From Clostridia bacterium (GTDB lineage: Bacteria > Bacillota > Clostridia > Christensenellales > Aristaeellaceae), in contig JAUMVG010000028.1 of NCBI GenBank assembly GCA_030530315.1, positions 1 to 39,077 of the forward strand: DNA of 39,077 bases, read 5' to 3'. Both the position numbers and the translations under genes were made by a program. Position 1 is the first letter of the stretch. Each line of letters starts with the position of its first letter. The notes under the pieces were generated by a model. That model was not told the DNA's origin. It did not search any database and saw only the letters and a program-made list of their open reading frames with translations. Of the stretch, positions 6,492 to 15,104 are shown piece by piece.

Positions 6492-8844
6492 GCCCAGGAT
6501 GGAGCTGCTGGCTCCGGCGGGGGATGAGGCGGCCCTGCGGGCGGCGGTGCAGAACGGCGCCGACGCCGTGTATCTGGGGGCGGGCAGTTTCAACGCCCGC
6601 CGGAACGCCGGGAATTTCGACGGCGACGCGCTGGACGCGGCCGTCGCCTATTGCCATGCCCGGGGCGTGAAGGTGCACGTCACGCTGAACACCCTGGTGC
6701 GCCAGGACGAGTTCCGGGCGCTGGAGGCCGCCGTGGAGGCGGTGAACCGCTCCGGCGCCGATGCCGTGATCGTGCAGGACTTTGGCGTGGCTCGGACCCT
6801 GCGGCGCATGGCCCCCGGCATCGCCCTGCACGCCAGCACCCAGATGGCCGTCCACAACCGGCAGGGAGTCGCCTTTCTCCGGGAGGCGGGCTTTGACCGG
6901 GCCGTGCTGGCCAGGGAGCTGACCTTCGGCGAGATGGCGGCGTGCGCCAAGGAGGGCATAGAGATCGAGACCTTCGTCCACGGCGCGCTGTGCGTGGCCT
7001 GCTCCGGCCAGTGCCTGATGTCCAGCCTGGTGGGCGGCCGCAGTGGCAACCGGGGCCTGTGCGCCCAGCCCTGCCGCCTGCCCTGGCGGCTGGAGGGCCG
7101 GGAGGGGCACCTGCTGTCCACCCGGGACCTGTGCGCCATCGACCGGCTGGCCGAACTGCGAAACGCGGGGGTCGCCAGCCTGAAGATCGAGGGGCGGCTC
7201 AAGCGGGCCGAGTACGTGGCGGTGACGGTGGCCGCCTACCGGAAGGCGCTGGACGCGCTGTACGGGGGCGGAACGGTCGACCTCGCGGCGGAACGGGCGG
7301 AGCTGGCGCAGATGTTCAACCGGGGCGGCTTCACCGCGGGCTACGGCCCGGGGGTGAAGGAGTCTGAACTGATGTATCCGCAGCGGCCCAACCACGTGGG
7401 CGTGGAGGCGGGCCGCTGCAGAAGAAGCGGCGAGGTGCTGCTGGACGCGGCGGTGGAGAGCGCCGACGCGCTGGTGCTGCGCGGCCCGGAGGGCGACGAC
7501 ACGCCCGTCCGGCTGGCGGGCGGCGCGGGCGAGAAGGTCCGCTGCCCCCAGGCGAAGCCGGGGGACGCGCTGTTCCGGCTGGTGAGCGAGGCCCAGATGC
7601 GCAGGGCCCGGGAGAGCTTTGCCGGCGAGGCGCGGCAGATCCCGGTGGAAATGACCGCCGTGCTGCGGGTGGGCGCGCCCGCGCGGCTGGCGGTGTCCGA
7701 CGGCGCGCATGCCGCCGAGGTTTCCGGCGAGGCGGTGCAGGCCGCCACCGGCAAGCCCTTCGACCGGGCGCGGGCCGAGGCCCAGCTGCGCAAGACCGGC
7801 GGCACGCCCTACACGGCGACGCACGTCAGCATTGATGCGGACGGGAACGCCTTTTGTCCCGCCTCGCTGCTGAACGGCCTGCGGCGGGACGCCCTCGCCG
7901 CGCTGGAGGCGAAGCGCACGGCGGTGAAACGGCCGAGCCTGGCCCCGGAGGCGCTGGAGCTGCCCCGGCAGGTCCGGGAGAAGCCGCTGCTGATGGCCCA
8001 AAGCGGCGATATCGCCGAGCTGGAGAAGGCGCTGGCGCTGGGCGCGGATGTGGCCGTGTTCGCTCCGGAGGACGTGCGGCCCGAGGCCCTGGCCCGGGCG
8101 GACCTCTCGGGCCTCGCGACTGGGGGCAGGGTCGCCCTGGCGGTCCCGGCGGTGCTGACCGCCGAAGCGCTGGACGGGTTGAACGCCTGGGCGCTGGAGA
8201 ACCGGGAGCGCATTTCGATGACGCTGCTGGGCAACATCGGCCAGCTGGGCCTGGAGTGGCCCGGCGAGCGAGGGGGGGACTACATGCTGAACGTTGGCAA
8301 CAACGCCTCCGTTCGGCAGCTGGAGGCGTGGGGCCTTTCGGCCTATACCCCCTCCGTGGAGCTGAACGCCGGCCAGATCGGCGAGCTGGGCGGCCGGACG
8401 AACCTGGTGGTCTGGGGCCGGCTGCCGCTGATGCACCTGCGCCACTGCCCGCTGCGGGCGGCGGAGGGTATGAAGGGGCGGCATACCGACTGCCACAGGT
8501 GTGATGGCTGCGAGGAAGCAGCAAAGCTGAACGGGAAGTCGCTGATCGACCGCAAGGGCGTGGCCTTCCCGCTGCGGCGGATCGCCGAGCCCGCCTCCGG
8601 CGGAGCCGGGGGCTGCGTCGTCCAGGTGCTGAACTCCGCGCCGCTGATGCCGCTGCGCAGGCTGGACCGCCTGCCGGCGACCTCCGGCTGGCGGCTGCTG
8701 CTGGACGGGGACGCGCCCGCCTGTGCCGTGGTGCGGGTCTACCGCGCGGCGCTGGACGGGAAGGATTTCCGAACGATGGATGAATGGCGCGCCATCGAGC
8801 GCGTGAACACGACGACGGGACATTACTTCCGCGGGGTGGAATAG
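6484..8844 (+). CDS. U32 family peptidase-like protein, probable RlhA-type 23S rRNA hydroxylation enzyme
   Basis: A 786-residue protein of peptidase family U32 with a long C-terminal extension (DUF3656-like). The N-terminus has the family opening M-E-L-L-A-P-A-G and a TIM-barrel-like body. The U32 signature E-T-F-V-H-G-A-L-C-V-A-C-S-G-Q-C-L-M-S sits near residues 163-182 and supplies cysteines that, in characterised U32 proteins, belong to an iron-sulfur cluster, together with a later C-H-R-C-D-G-C cluster near residue 672. Established members (RlhA, TrhP/TrhO-linked U32 proteins, UbiU/V) hydroxylate RNA or small molecules rather than cleave peptides. The start at 6484 overlaps the zapA stop (AAGGAG ends 12 bases upstream); 6499 is the alternative. 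It is cotranscribed with mutS2, whose ATG is two bases after its stop. Confidence 0.8.
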   Translation: MCEPRMELLAPAGDEAALRAAVQNGADAVYLGAGSFNARRNAGNFDGDALDAAVAYCHARGVKVHVTLNTLVRQDEFRALEAAVEAVNRSGADAVIVQDFGVARTLRRMAPGIALHASTQMAVHNRQGVAFLREAGFDRAVLARELTFGEMAACAKEGIEIETFVHGALCVACSGQCLMSSLVGGRSGNRGLCAQPCRLPWRLEGREGHLLSTRDLCAIDRLAELRNAGVASLKIEGRLKRAEYVAVTVAAYRKALDALYGGGTVDLAAERAELAQMFNRGGFTAGYGPGVKESELMYPQRPNHVGVEAGRCRRSGEVLLDAAVESADALVLRGPEGDDTPVRLAGGAGEKVRCPQAKPGDALFRLVSEAQMRRARESFAGEARQIPVEMTAVLRVGAPARLAVSDGAHAAEVSGEAVQAATGKPFDRARAEAQLRKTGGTPYTATHVSIDADGNAFCPASLLNGLRRDALAALEAKRTAVKRPSLAPEALELPRQVREKPLLMAQSGDIAELEKALALGADVAVFAPEDVRPEALARADLSGLATGGRVALAVPAVLTAEALDGLNAWALENRERISMTLLGNIGQLGLEWPGERGGDYMLNVGNNASVRQLEAWGLSAYTPSVELNAGQIGELGGRTNLVVWGRLPLMHLRHCPLRAAEGMKGRHTDCHRCDGCEEAAKLNGKSLIDRKGVAFPLRRIAEPASGGAGGCVVQVLNSAPLMPLRRLDRLPATSGWRLLLDGDAPACAVVRVYRAALDGKDFRTMDEWRAIERVNTTTGHYFRGVE

Positions 8845-8846
8845 AG

Positions 8847-11222
8847 ATGAACGAACGCAACATCAGAGTGCTGGAGTTTCCGAAGATACTGGACATGCTG
8901 TCGGCGCTGGCCGTGACCGACCCGGGCCGGGAGGCGGCGCGGGCGCTGCGCCCCAGCGGCGACGCGGACACCGTGCGCCGCTGGCAGGCGGAGACCGAGG
9001 AGGCGACCACCGTGTTCGCCTACAACGGCTCGAACCCGATGGCCTGGTTCACCGACGTGCGGCCCTTTTTGAAGCTGGCCAAGGCCGGGGGCACGCTGAG
9101 CCCGAAGGCGCTTTTGCAGGTGGCGGACGCGCTGAAGGCCGCCCGCACCGTGCGAAACGCGCTGGTGACCGACCGCGAGGACACGCCCTACCTGACGGAG
9201 ATGGGCTCCCGGCTGGCGACCAACCGGTCGCTGGAGGAGGAGATCTTCGACGCCATCATCTCCGAGGACGAGATCAGCGACCATGCCAGCCCGGAGCTGT
9301 ACGACATCCGGCGGCAGATGCGGGTGCTGAACGATCGCGTCCGGGACAAGCTGAACAGCATCATCCGCTCCTCGTCGATGCAGAAATACCTGATGGACGC
9401 CATCGTGACCATGCGCAACGGGCGCTACGTGGTGCCGGTGAAGGCCGAGTGCCGCGCGAACGTGCCCGGCATCGTCCACGACCAGTCCGGCACGGGCTCC
9501 ACGCTGTTCATCGAGCCGATGGGCGTGGTGGAGGCCGGCAACGAGCTGAAGCAGTGGACCATCAAGGAGCGCAATGAGATCGAGCGCATACTGGGCGAGT
9601 TCTCCGGCCGCATCGCGCCGGACGCGGACCTGATCGCCAACAACCTGGACCTGCTGGCGCGGATCGACGTGATCTTCGCCAAGGCGGCCCTGGCCCGGCA
9701 GATGCGCGCCGTGCCGCCGAAGCTGAACGAGGCGGGCCATGTGCGGCTCGACCAGGCCCGGCACCCGCTGATCGACCCCATGAAGGTGGTCCCCTCCACG
9801 CTGTGGCTGGGGGAGGACTTCACCACCCTGGTGATCACCGGCCCCAACACCGGCGGCAAGACCGTGACGCTGAAGACCGTGGGTCTGCTTTCGCTGATGG
9901 CCCAGGCGGGAATGCAGATCCCGGCGGCCTACGGCTCGGAGCTGGCCATATTCGACGAGGTGTTCGCCGACATCGGCGACGAGCAGAGCATCGAGCAGTC
10001 CCTGTCCACCTTCTCCTCCCACATGACCAACATCGTGGAGATCCTGCGCAGCGTGACGCCCCGCTCCCTGGCGCTGTTCGACGAGCTGGGCGCGGGCACC
10101 GACCCCACCGAGGGCGCGGCGCTGGCCATGTCCATACTCAGCCACCTGCTGGAGATGAAGGTAACCACCATGGCCACCACCCACTACAGCGAGCTGAAGG
10201 CCTTCGCCCTGGGCACGCCCGGGGTGGAGAACGCCTCGGTGGAGTTCAATGTGGAGACGCTGCAGCCCACCTACCGGCTGTCCATCGGCGTGCCCGGCAA
10301 GAGCAATGCCTTTGAGATCTCCCGGAAGCTGGGGCTGCCGGAGTTTTTGATCGAGGACGCGAACGGCCGCCTGAGCAAGGACACCGTGCGCTTCGAGGAC
10401 GTGATCGCCAACGCGGAGTACCACCGGCAGATCGCCGAGAAGGAGCGGGAGCTGGCCGAGCAGGCCCACATCGAGACCCAGAAGCTGCGGGACGAGGCGG
10501 AGAGGCTGCAGAAGGAGCTGGCCGCCCGCCGGGAGACCGAACTGCGCAAGGCGAAGAACGAGGCCCGGCAGCTGCTGCAAAAGGCCCAGCGGGAGAGCGA
10601 GCAGATCATCGCGGACCTGAAGAAGCACCGGGATTCCGGCATGAAGGAGCACGAGCTCCACGCGATGCGGGCCCAGCTTCAGGACGCCATCGACGCCAAC
10701 AGCGAGGGCATCGTCACCAGCGACGGCGAGGGCAGCGTGCCCACCGCGCTGAAGGTGGGGGACACCGTGCTGCTGGTGAACCTGAACACCAAGGCCACGG
10801 TGCTCACCGAGCCGGACGGCAAGGGCGAATGCACCGTGCAGGCCGGGGCGCTGAAGCTGAAGGCAAACGTCGCGGACATGCGTACCGCCAAGCCGGACAA
10901 GCCGGAGAAGCCCCGGGGTCGCCAGCCCGCCAGGGGCAACGGCGGCGGCGCCTCCTATTCGGGCGTCATCGCCCGGGAGGTGCAGACCGAGTGCGACGTG
11001 CGGGGCATGAACCTGGAGGAGGCGCTGCTGGCCGTGGACATGTTCCTGGACGGCGCGGTGCTGAACAAGCTGGGCCAGGTGTACATCATCCACGGCAAAG
11101 GCACCGGCGTGCTGCGCAATGGCATCCAGCAGCACCTGAAAAAGCATCCCGCGGTCAAGGCCTTCCGCCTGGGCAAGTACGGCGAGGGCGAGGATGGGGT
11201 GACGGTGGCGACGCTGAAATAG
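8847..11222 (+). CDS. mutS2: Endonuclease MutS2 / ribosome-rescue ATPase
   Basis: A 791-residue MutS2 with the full domain series. It has a MutS-like core and lever region, then an ABC ATPase with Walker A G-P-N-T-G-G-K-T (332-339) and Walker B L-A-L-F-D-E-L-G-A-G-T-D-P-T-E. A long charged coiled coil (about 510-620) and a KOW-like linker follow. The C-terminal Smr nuclease domain (about 715-791) has D-V-R-G-M-N-L-E-E-A and the I-H-G-K-G-T-G-V-L-R motif. MutS2 lacks the mismatch-reading domain of MutS; in Bacillus it binds collided ribosomes and suppresses recombination. The ATG at 8847 follows GGGGTGGA. It is the last gene of the zapA operon. Confidence 0.95.
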   Translation: MNERNIRVLEFPKILDMLSALAVTDPGREAARALRPSGDADTVRRWQAETEEATTVFAYNGSNPMAWFTDVRPFLKLAKAGGTLSPKALLQVADALKAARTVRNALVTDREDTPYLTEMGSRLATNRSLEEEIFDAIISEDEISDHASPELYDIRRQMRVLNDRVRDKLNSIIRSSSMQKYLMDAIVTMRNGRYVVPVKAECRANVPGIVHDQSGTGSTLFIEPMGVVEAGNELKQWTIKERNEIERILGEFSGRIAPDADLIANNLDLLARIDVIFAKAALARQMRAVPPKLNEAGHVRLDQARHPLIDPMKVVPSTLWLGEDFTTLVITGPNTGGKTVTLKTVGLLSLMAQAGMQIPAAYGSELAIFDEVFADIGDEQSIEQSLSTFSSHMTNIVEILRSVTPRSLALFDELGAGTDPTEGAALAMSILSHLLEMKVTTMATTHYSELKAFALGTPGVENASVEFNVETLQPTYRLSIGVPGKSNAFEISRKLGLPEFLIEDANGRLSKDTVRFEDVIANAEYHRQIAEKERELAEQAHIETQKLRDEAERLQKELAARRETELRKAKNEARQLLQKAQRESEQIIADLKKHRDSGMKEHELHAMRAQLQDAIDANSEGIVTSDGEGSVPTALKVGDTVLLVNLNTKATVLTEPDGKGECTVQAGALKLKANVADMRTAKPDKPEKPRGRQPARGNGGGASYSGVIAREVQTECDVRGMNLEEALLAVDMFLDGAVLNKLGQVYIIHGKGTGVLRNGIQQHLKKHPAVKAFRLGKYGEGEDGVTVATLK

Positions 11223-11223
11223 C

Positions 11224-11383
11224 GTTAAGAGTTTAGAGTTAAGAGTTAAGAGATGGAATGCCGGGGAACGCGGATATGTTGTTTGCCACGCAAATCACAT
11301 TGTTTCGCGGGAACAAATGTATTGCTTTTCGCATGAAATGTGCGCAGCTGACTCTATCTAAACTCTTCACTCTTAACTCTAAA
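11224..11383. repeat. MITE-like intergenic element A, bounded by inverted repeats
   Basis: About 160 bp starting right after the mutS2 stop. The left end is built of GAGTTTAGAGTTAAGAGTTAA units, the right end of their complement. TTTAGAGTTAAGAGT (11232-11246) is perfectly inverted at 11369-11383. The AT-rich interior has no credible gene. The same terminal motif bounds element B at 22480-22737, so the two appear to belong to one repeat family. Confidence 0.6.
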
Positions 11384-11419
11384 GCAAACAGGAATTTGCG
11401 GGGGCAAATTCCTGTTTGC
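11384..11419. terminator. Perfect 16-bp hairpin with GGGG loop, terminator-like or repeat-associated
   Basis: GCAAACAGGAATTTGC (11384-11399), GGGG, then the exact complement GCAAATTCCTGTTTGC (11404-11419). No U tract follows on the plus strand, and the minus-strand side is only weakly U-rich, so classic termination is uncertain. It abuts element A. Confidence 0.5.
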
Positions 11420-11429
11420 CGGCGTCTCT

Positions 11430-11472
11430 GTTCGCAGACTGTTCATACGCCGTTCACGAATGCGTGTTAAAC
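11430..11472 (+). promoter_or_regulatory. Triple 11-bp direct repeat, likely OmpR/PhoB-type operator with -10 element
   Basis: GTTCG, GTTCA and GTTCA begin at 11430, 11441 and 11452, exactly 11 bp apart. Winged-helix response regulators of the PhoB/OmpR class bind such one-turn-spaced repeats. A TTAAAC -10-like hexamer follows at about 11467-11472, ten bases or less after the last repeat, with no consensus -35. This is the arrangement of activator-dependent Pho-type promoters, so autoregulation by the downstream regulator is inferred. Confidence 0.55.
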
Positions 11473-11503
11473 TGACGGCGTCATAGTTATCGAGGTGTTT
11501 TTC

Positions 11504-12196
11504 ATGGCCAAGACGAGAATTCTGCTGGTGGACGACGACCCGAACATCCGCCAGCTGGTGAACCTGTATCTGGAGAAGGAGGGCTTCGAGGTCAGCATGG
11601 CCGACCGGGGGGACGAGGCGCTGAAGCAGTTCAAGTCCGCCCCGCCGAACCTGATGCTCCTGGACGTGATGCTGCCCGGCATGGACGGCTGGCAGGTGCT
11701 CCGGGAGGCACGGAAGGTTTCGAATATCCCCATCATCATGCTCACGGCCAAGGACGAGGTGTTCGACAAGGTGCTGGGGCTGGAGCTGGGGGCCGACGAC
11801 TACCTGGCCAAGCCCTTCGACATGAAGGAGCTGGTGGCCCGCATCAAGGCGGTCATCCGCCGCTACCAGGCGCCGGAGGCCCCGGAGGGCAGTCGGGAGC
11901 TGGTGTTTCCCGGCCTGACGGTGAACATCGGCCAGTACGCGGTCACCTTCCTGGGCAAGGAGCTGGAGATGCCCCCCAAGGAGCTGGAGCTGCTTTACTT
12001 CCTGGCCAGCCACCCCAACCAGGTGTTCACCCGGGAGCAGCTGCTGGAGCAGGTATGGGGCTATGACTACTTCGGCGATTCCCGCACCGTGGACGTGCAC
12101 GTGAAGCGCCTGCGGGAGAAGCTGGGCGAGGGCGAGCAGATGGGCTGGCAGATCAAGACCGTCTGGGGCGTCGGCTACAAGTTCGAGGTGAAGTGA
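11504..12196 (+). CDS. OmpR/PhoB-family response regulator
   Basis: A 230-residue two-component regulator. The receiver domain (about 1-115) has the acidic pair in V-D-D-D-P-N, the phosphoacceptor Asp54 in L-L-D-V-M-L-P-G, the conserved Thr in M-L-T-A-K-D and Lys in L-A-K-P-F. The C-terminal winged helix (about 130-230) has the R-T-V-D-V-H-V-K-R-L-R-E-K-L recognition helix. GAGGTG six bases before the ATG at 11504 supports this start over the in-frame GTG at 11495. The kinase gene follows after four bases. The regulon cannot be inferred from sequence; the upstream repeats suggest self-control. Confidence 0.9.
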   Translation: MAKTRILLVDDDPNIRQLVNLYLEKEGFEVSMADRGDEALKQFKSAPPNLMLLDVMLPGMDGWQVLREARKVSNIPIIMLTAKDEVFDKVLGLELGADDYLAKPFDMKELVARIKAVIRRYQAPEAPEGSRELVFPGLTVNIGQYAVTFLGKELEMPPKELELLYFLASHPNQVFTREQLLEQVWGYDYFGDSRTVDVHVKRLREKLGEGEQMGWQIKTVWGVGYKFEVK

Positions 12197-12200
12197 GCCC

Positions 12201-13685
12201 ATGCGCAGAAGTCTGTTCTGGCGCACCTACAGCGTGCTGCTGGCGGCGCTGCTGGTGACCATCGTGATATTCACCGGCGTTTTGATGGCGGCGCGGCAGC
12301 AGGGCATGCAGGAGAGCTACGAATCCGAGGTGCGCCTGCAAGCCCGGGAGGTGGCCAACTACATGGCCAACCTGAGCGAGCTGAGCTATGTGCAAAACAA
12401 CGCCACGATGAAGTACATCATCCGCAGCAAGATCGCGGAGATCTACCAGAAGTACAACGCCGACATCTGGATCGTCAGCTACGACTCCGGCACCGTGCAG
12501 TACCTGGACCGTTCCTGGAACACCACCCGGAGCATCGCCACGGACGCGGTGCGGGAGCAGCTGTCGCTGATCCAGGCGGGCAATGAGATCCGCGTCACCG
12601 GCCTGTTCCCGGAGCTGGAGGTGGGCGACCGGATCGTGACCATCGGCGTGCCCTGGCTGTACGACGACGAAGAGGTGGTCGGCGCGGTGCTGCTGCACAT
12701 CCCCACCCGGTCGCTGAAGGTCGGGCTTTCCAGCGTGGTCCGGCAGATCCTGCCGCCGGCGGTGCTGGCGCTGGCCCTGGGCACCATACTGGCCTTCTTC
12801 CTGGCCCGCAGCCAGATCAGGCCGCTCAAGGAGATGAGCAGCGCCGTCCGGGAGTTCTCCAAGGGGGACCTGACCCGGCGGGTGGACGTGAACTGCGGCG
12901 GCGAGCTGGAGGAGCTGGGCGACTCCATCAACCGCATGGCGGAGGAGCTGTCGCGGCTGGAGGATTCCCGACGCAGCTTCGTGGCCAACGTGTCCCATGA
13001 GCTGCGCTCGCCGATGACCTGCATGCGGGGCTATGTGCAGGCCATGCTGGACGGGGTGATCGCCCCGGAGGACATGCCCCGCTACCTGAAGATCGTGCTG
13101 GACGAGACCGACCGGCTGACGGAGCTGGTGCGGGATCTGCTGGACCTGTCCCGGCTGGAGTCCGGGAAGTTCCCGCTGACGCTGTCGCCCTTCGACGGCA
13201 ACGAGCTGGTGCGGCGGGTGCTGGTCAATTTCGAGCCGCGCATCGACGAGAAGCACATCGAGGTGGCGGTGGAGCTGGCCGAGGGCCCGCTGTACGTGAC
13301 GGCGGACCCCAACCGCATCAACCAGGTGGTCTCCAACATCATCGACAACGCGGTGAAGTTCCTGCCCGACGAGGGCGGCCGCCTGACCGTGCGCACGGCC
13401 CGGGAGGGCGAGGGCGTGCGCTTCTGTATCCTGAACAACGGCCCGCAGATCGCCGAAAGCGACCTGCCCTACATCTTCGAGCGCTTCTACAAGGCGGACA
13501 AGGCCCATACCTCCGGCCAGGGGACCGGGCTGGGACTGTCCATCTGCCAGCGAATCATGCAGCAGCACGGCTCGAAGATCGAGGTGCGCTCTTCCCCGGA
13601 GGAGACGGCCTTCTCGTTCGTCCTGCCCCTGGCCCAGGCGCCCGCGGCGCTGCCCCAGGGCGGAAGCGGCGGGGAGGAACATTAA
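12201..13685 (+). CDS. Membrane sensor histidine kinase
   Basis: A 494-residue partner of the preceding regulator. It has a first membrane segment at about residues 8-28, an extracytoplasmic sensor of about 145 residues and a second membrane segment at about 175-197. HAMP follows (R-S-Q-I-R-P-L-K-E-M), then a HisKA domain with the phosphorylated His266 in N-V-S-H-E-L-R-S-P-M. The ATPase domain has an N box (I-I-D-N-A-V-K-F), an F box (I-F-E-R-F-Y-K-A) and G2 (G-Q-G-T-G-L-G-L-S). The sensor domain resembles the Cache/PAS-like folds of many cell-envelope kinases, but no ligand can be named. There is no cytoplasmic PAS domain, unlike many PhoR or WalK proteins. GAGGTGA, at the end of the regulator gene, is the likely SD, implying translational coupling. 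Confidence 0.92.
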   Translation: MRRSLFWRTYSVLLAALLVTIVIFTGVLMAARQQGMQESYESEVRLQAREVANYMANLSELSYVQNNATMKYIIRSKIAEIYQKYNADIWIVSYDSGTVQYLDRSWNTTRSIATDAVREQLSLIQAGNEIRVTGLFPELEVGDRIVTIGVPWLYDDEEVVGAVLLHIPTRSLKVGLSSVVRQILPPAVLALALGTILAFFLARSQIRPLKEMSSAVREFSKGDLTRRVDVNCGGELEELGDSINRMAEELSRLEDSRRSFVANVSHELRSPMTCMRGYVQAMLDGVIAPEDMPRYLKIVLDETDRLTELVRDLLDLSRLESGKFPLTLSPFDGNELVRRVLVNFEPRIDEKHIEVAVELAEGPLYVTADPNRINQVVSNIIDNAVKFLPDEGGRLTVRTAREGEGVRFCILNNGPQIAESDLPYIFERFYKADKAHTSGQGTGLGLSICQRIMQQHGSKIEVRSSPEETAFSFVLPLAQAPAALPQGGSGGEEH

Positions 13686-13701
13686 GTTCGTATTACGGTC
13701 A

Positions 13702-13730
13702 TTGGCAAGCTGCCGGTGATTGGATATAAT
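13702..13730 (+). promoter_or_regulatory. Sigma-A promoter for the HtrA-like protease gene
   Basis: TTGGCA (13702-13707), 17-base spacer, TATAAT (13725-13730), immediately downstream of the kinase gene. The protease therefore need not depend on the two-component promoter. Confidence 0.8.
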
Positions 13731-13774
13731 ATGAATAATCCGCAACGACATTCGACGAAAGCGAGGATTCATCC

Positions 13775-14908
13775 ATGAAGCATTCGACCGTGTTGACGCG
13801 CTGCCTGACGTTCCTGCTGGCCGCCGCCATGCTCTCGGGCATGCTGGCGCTGGCCGAGCAGAACGAGGCGCCGGCGACCTACGACATCATTTATTCCTCC
13901 TCCAATCCCATCCCAGAGATCGCCGCCAGGGTGCGTCCCTCCATCGTGCAGGTGACCACCCGCGTGGAGAGCTGGGACCCGGAGACCCGCGTGGCCGACG
14001 TGTATGATTCCGGCTACGGCTCCGCCTGCTACTTCCGCGACACCGATGACGGCGAGGGCGGCTACCTGCTGACCAACTACCACGTGGTGCAGGACGGCGA
14101 CGCCTTCACCGCGCTGTGGCTGGACGGCAGCGAGACCGAGCTGGAGCTGGTGGGCTATGACGACGGCAGCGACATCGCCGTGCTGCGCTTCGAGGGCAAG
14201 GCTCCCGGCGAAGCGGAGCCGATCCCGCTGGGCGATTCCGACCAGCTGGTGATCGGCGAGCTGGCCATCATCATCGGCAACCCCGGCACCTACACCGAGG
14301 TGTTCTTCGGCAGCGTCACCGCGGGCATCATTTCCGGCCTGGAGCGCGAGGACGTGAACGCCGGCAACTTCAGCCACCGGATCACCACCATCCAGACCGA
14401 CGCCCCCATCAACGGCGGCAACTCCGGCGGCGCGCTGCTGAACGCCAGGGGCGAGCTGGTGGGCATCCCGACGCTGAAGATGGGCGTGGGCTATACCACC
14501 GTGTACGAGGGCATGAGCTTCTGCATCCCGATCAGCGCGGTGAAGGACTACATCGAGCAGATCATCGCCAACGGCAGCGTGGTGCGCCCCCGCATGGGCG
14601 TGACCGTGGTGAACATCGACGGTCCCGACGAAGCCATGCGGCGCTATCCGCCCTGCGGCGCACAGGTGTACAACGTGGAGAACGGCACCCCCGCGGCCCG
14701 GGCCGGCCTGAAGGAGAAGGACGTCATCACCGAGGCCAACGGCGAGCGGATCAAGTCCGCCCAGGACCTGGTGGCCGCCGTGGACCGCTGCGGCGAGGGC
14801 GAGCCCATGGAGCTGACCGTGTACCGCTACAACTACGACCTGGACGGCAACGTTTCCGGCGGCTATGAGCTGCTGCACCTGACGCTGGAGCTGGAGATGA
14901 TCGACTGA
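13775..14908 (+). CDS. HtrA/DegP-type serine protease with PDZ domain, exported
   Basis: A 377-residue S1C-family protease. Residues 1-27 form a signal peptide or uncleaved anchor ending M-L-A-L-A-E. The trypsin-like domain carries the complete triad: His103 in T-N-Y-H-V-V, Asp133 in G-S-D-I-A-V and Ser217 in G-G-N-S-G-G-A-L. A PDZ domain follows (about 285-370; G-A-Q-V-Y-N-V-E-N-G-T-P-A-A-R-A-G-L, D-V-I-T-E-A-N-G). HtrA proteins degrade misfolded exported proteins, and in Firmicutes are often controlled by envelope-stress two-component systems. The adjacent kinase/regulator pair makes a functional link plausible but not shown. GCGAGGA before the ATG is a fair SD. A strong terminator follows. 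Confidence 0.92.
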   Translation: MKHSTVLTRCLTFLLAAAMLSGMLALAEQNEAPATYDIIYSSSNPIPEIAARVRPSIVQVTTRVESWDPETRVADVYDSGYGSACYFRDTDDGEGGYLLTNYHVVQDGDAFTALWLDGSETELELVGYDDGSDIAVLRFEGKAPGEAEPIPLGDSDQLVIGELAIIIGNPGTYTEVFFGSVTAGIISGLEREDVNAGNFSHRITTIQTDAPINGGNSGGALLNARGELVGIPTLKMGVGYTTVYEGMSFCIPISAVKDYIEQIIANGSVVRPRMGVTVVNIDGPDEAMRRYPPCGAQVYNVENGTPAARAGLKEKDVITEANGERIKSAQDLVAAVDRCGEGEPMELTVYRYNYDLDGNVSGGYELLHLTLELEMID

Positions 14909-14939
14909 GGCCGGGCAATCGCTGAATACGCGCACAGAC

Positions 14940-15003
14940 GCGCGGCGGGCTCCGCGGAGGGGGACAGAGGTTCCCCCCGGCGGGCGCCCGCCGCGCTGCT
15001 TTT
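14940..15003 (+). terminator. Large GC-rich terminator after the protease gene
   Basis: GCGCGGCGGGC (14940-14950) pairs perfectly with GCCCGCCGCGC (14986-14996). An inner GGGGG/CCCCC hairpin sits within the loop, and TGCTTTT follows. Confidence 0.7.
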
Positions 15004-15068
15004 GGCCGCGCAAAAAAGCCAGCCTGATAGTCTGATAAATTGATAAACCGCAACTTTACACAAATCCG

Positions 15069-15098
15069 TTGACAGCGCCTTAAGGGGAGTGCTATAAT
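15069..15098 (+). promoter_or_regulatory. Sigma-A promoter for the ilvBNC operon
   Basis: Perfect TTGACA (15069-15074), 18-base spacer and perfect TATAAT (15093-15098). Transcription should begin near 15105, giving a leader of about 167 nt. Confidence 0.85.
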
Positions 15099-15104
15099 TC
15101 CATT

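Noticed and set aside
6178-8823. An 881-codon frame opposite the U32 gene, and similar long frames opposite the transpeptidase, mutS2 and NYN genes
   Set aside because: All are shadows of recognised genes in GC-rich sequence, with no domain or ribosome binding site.
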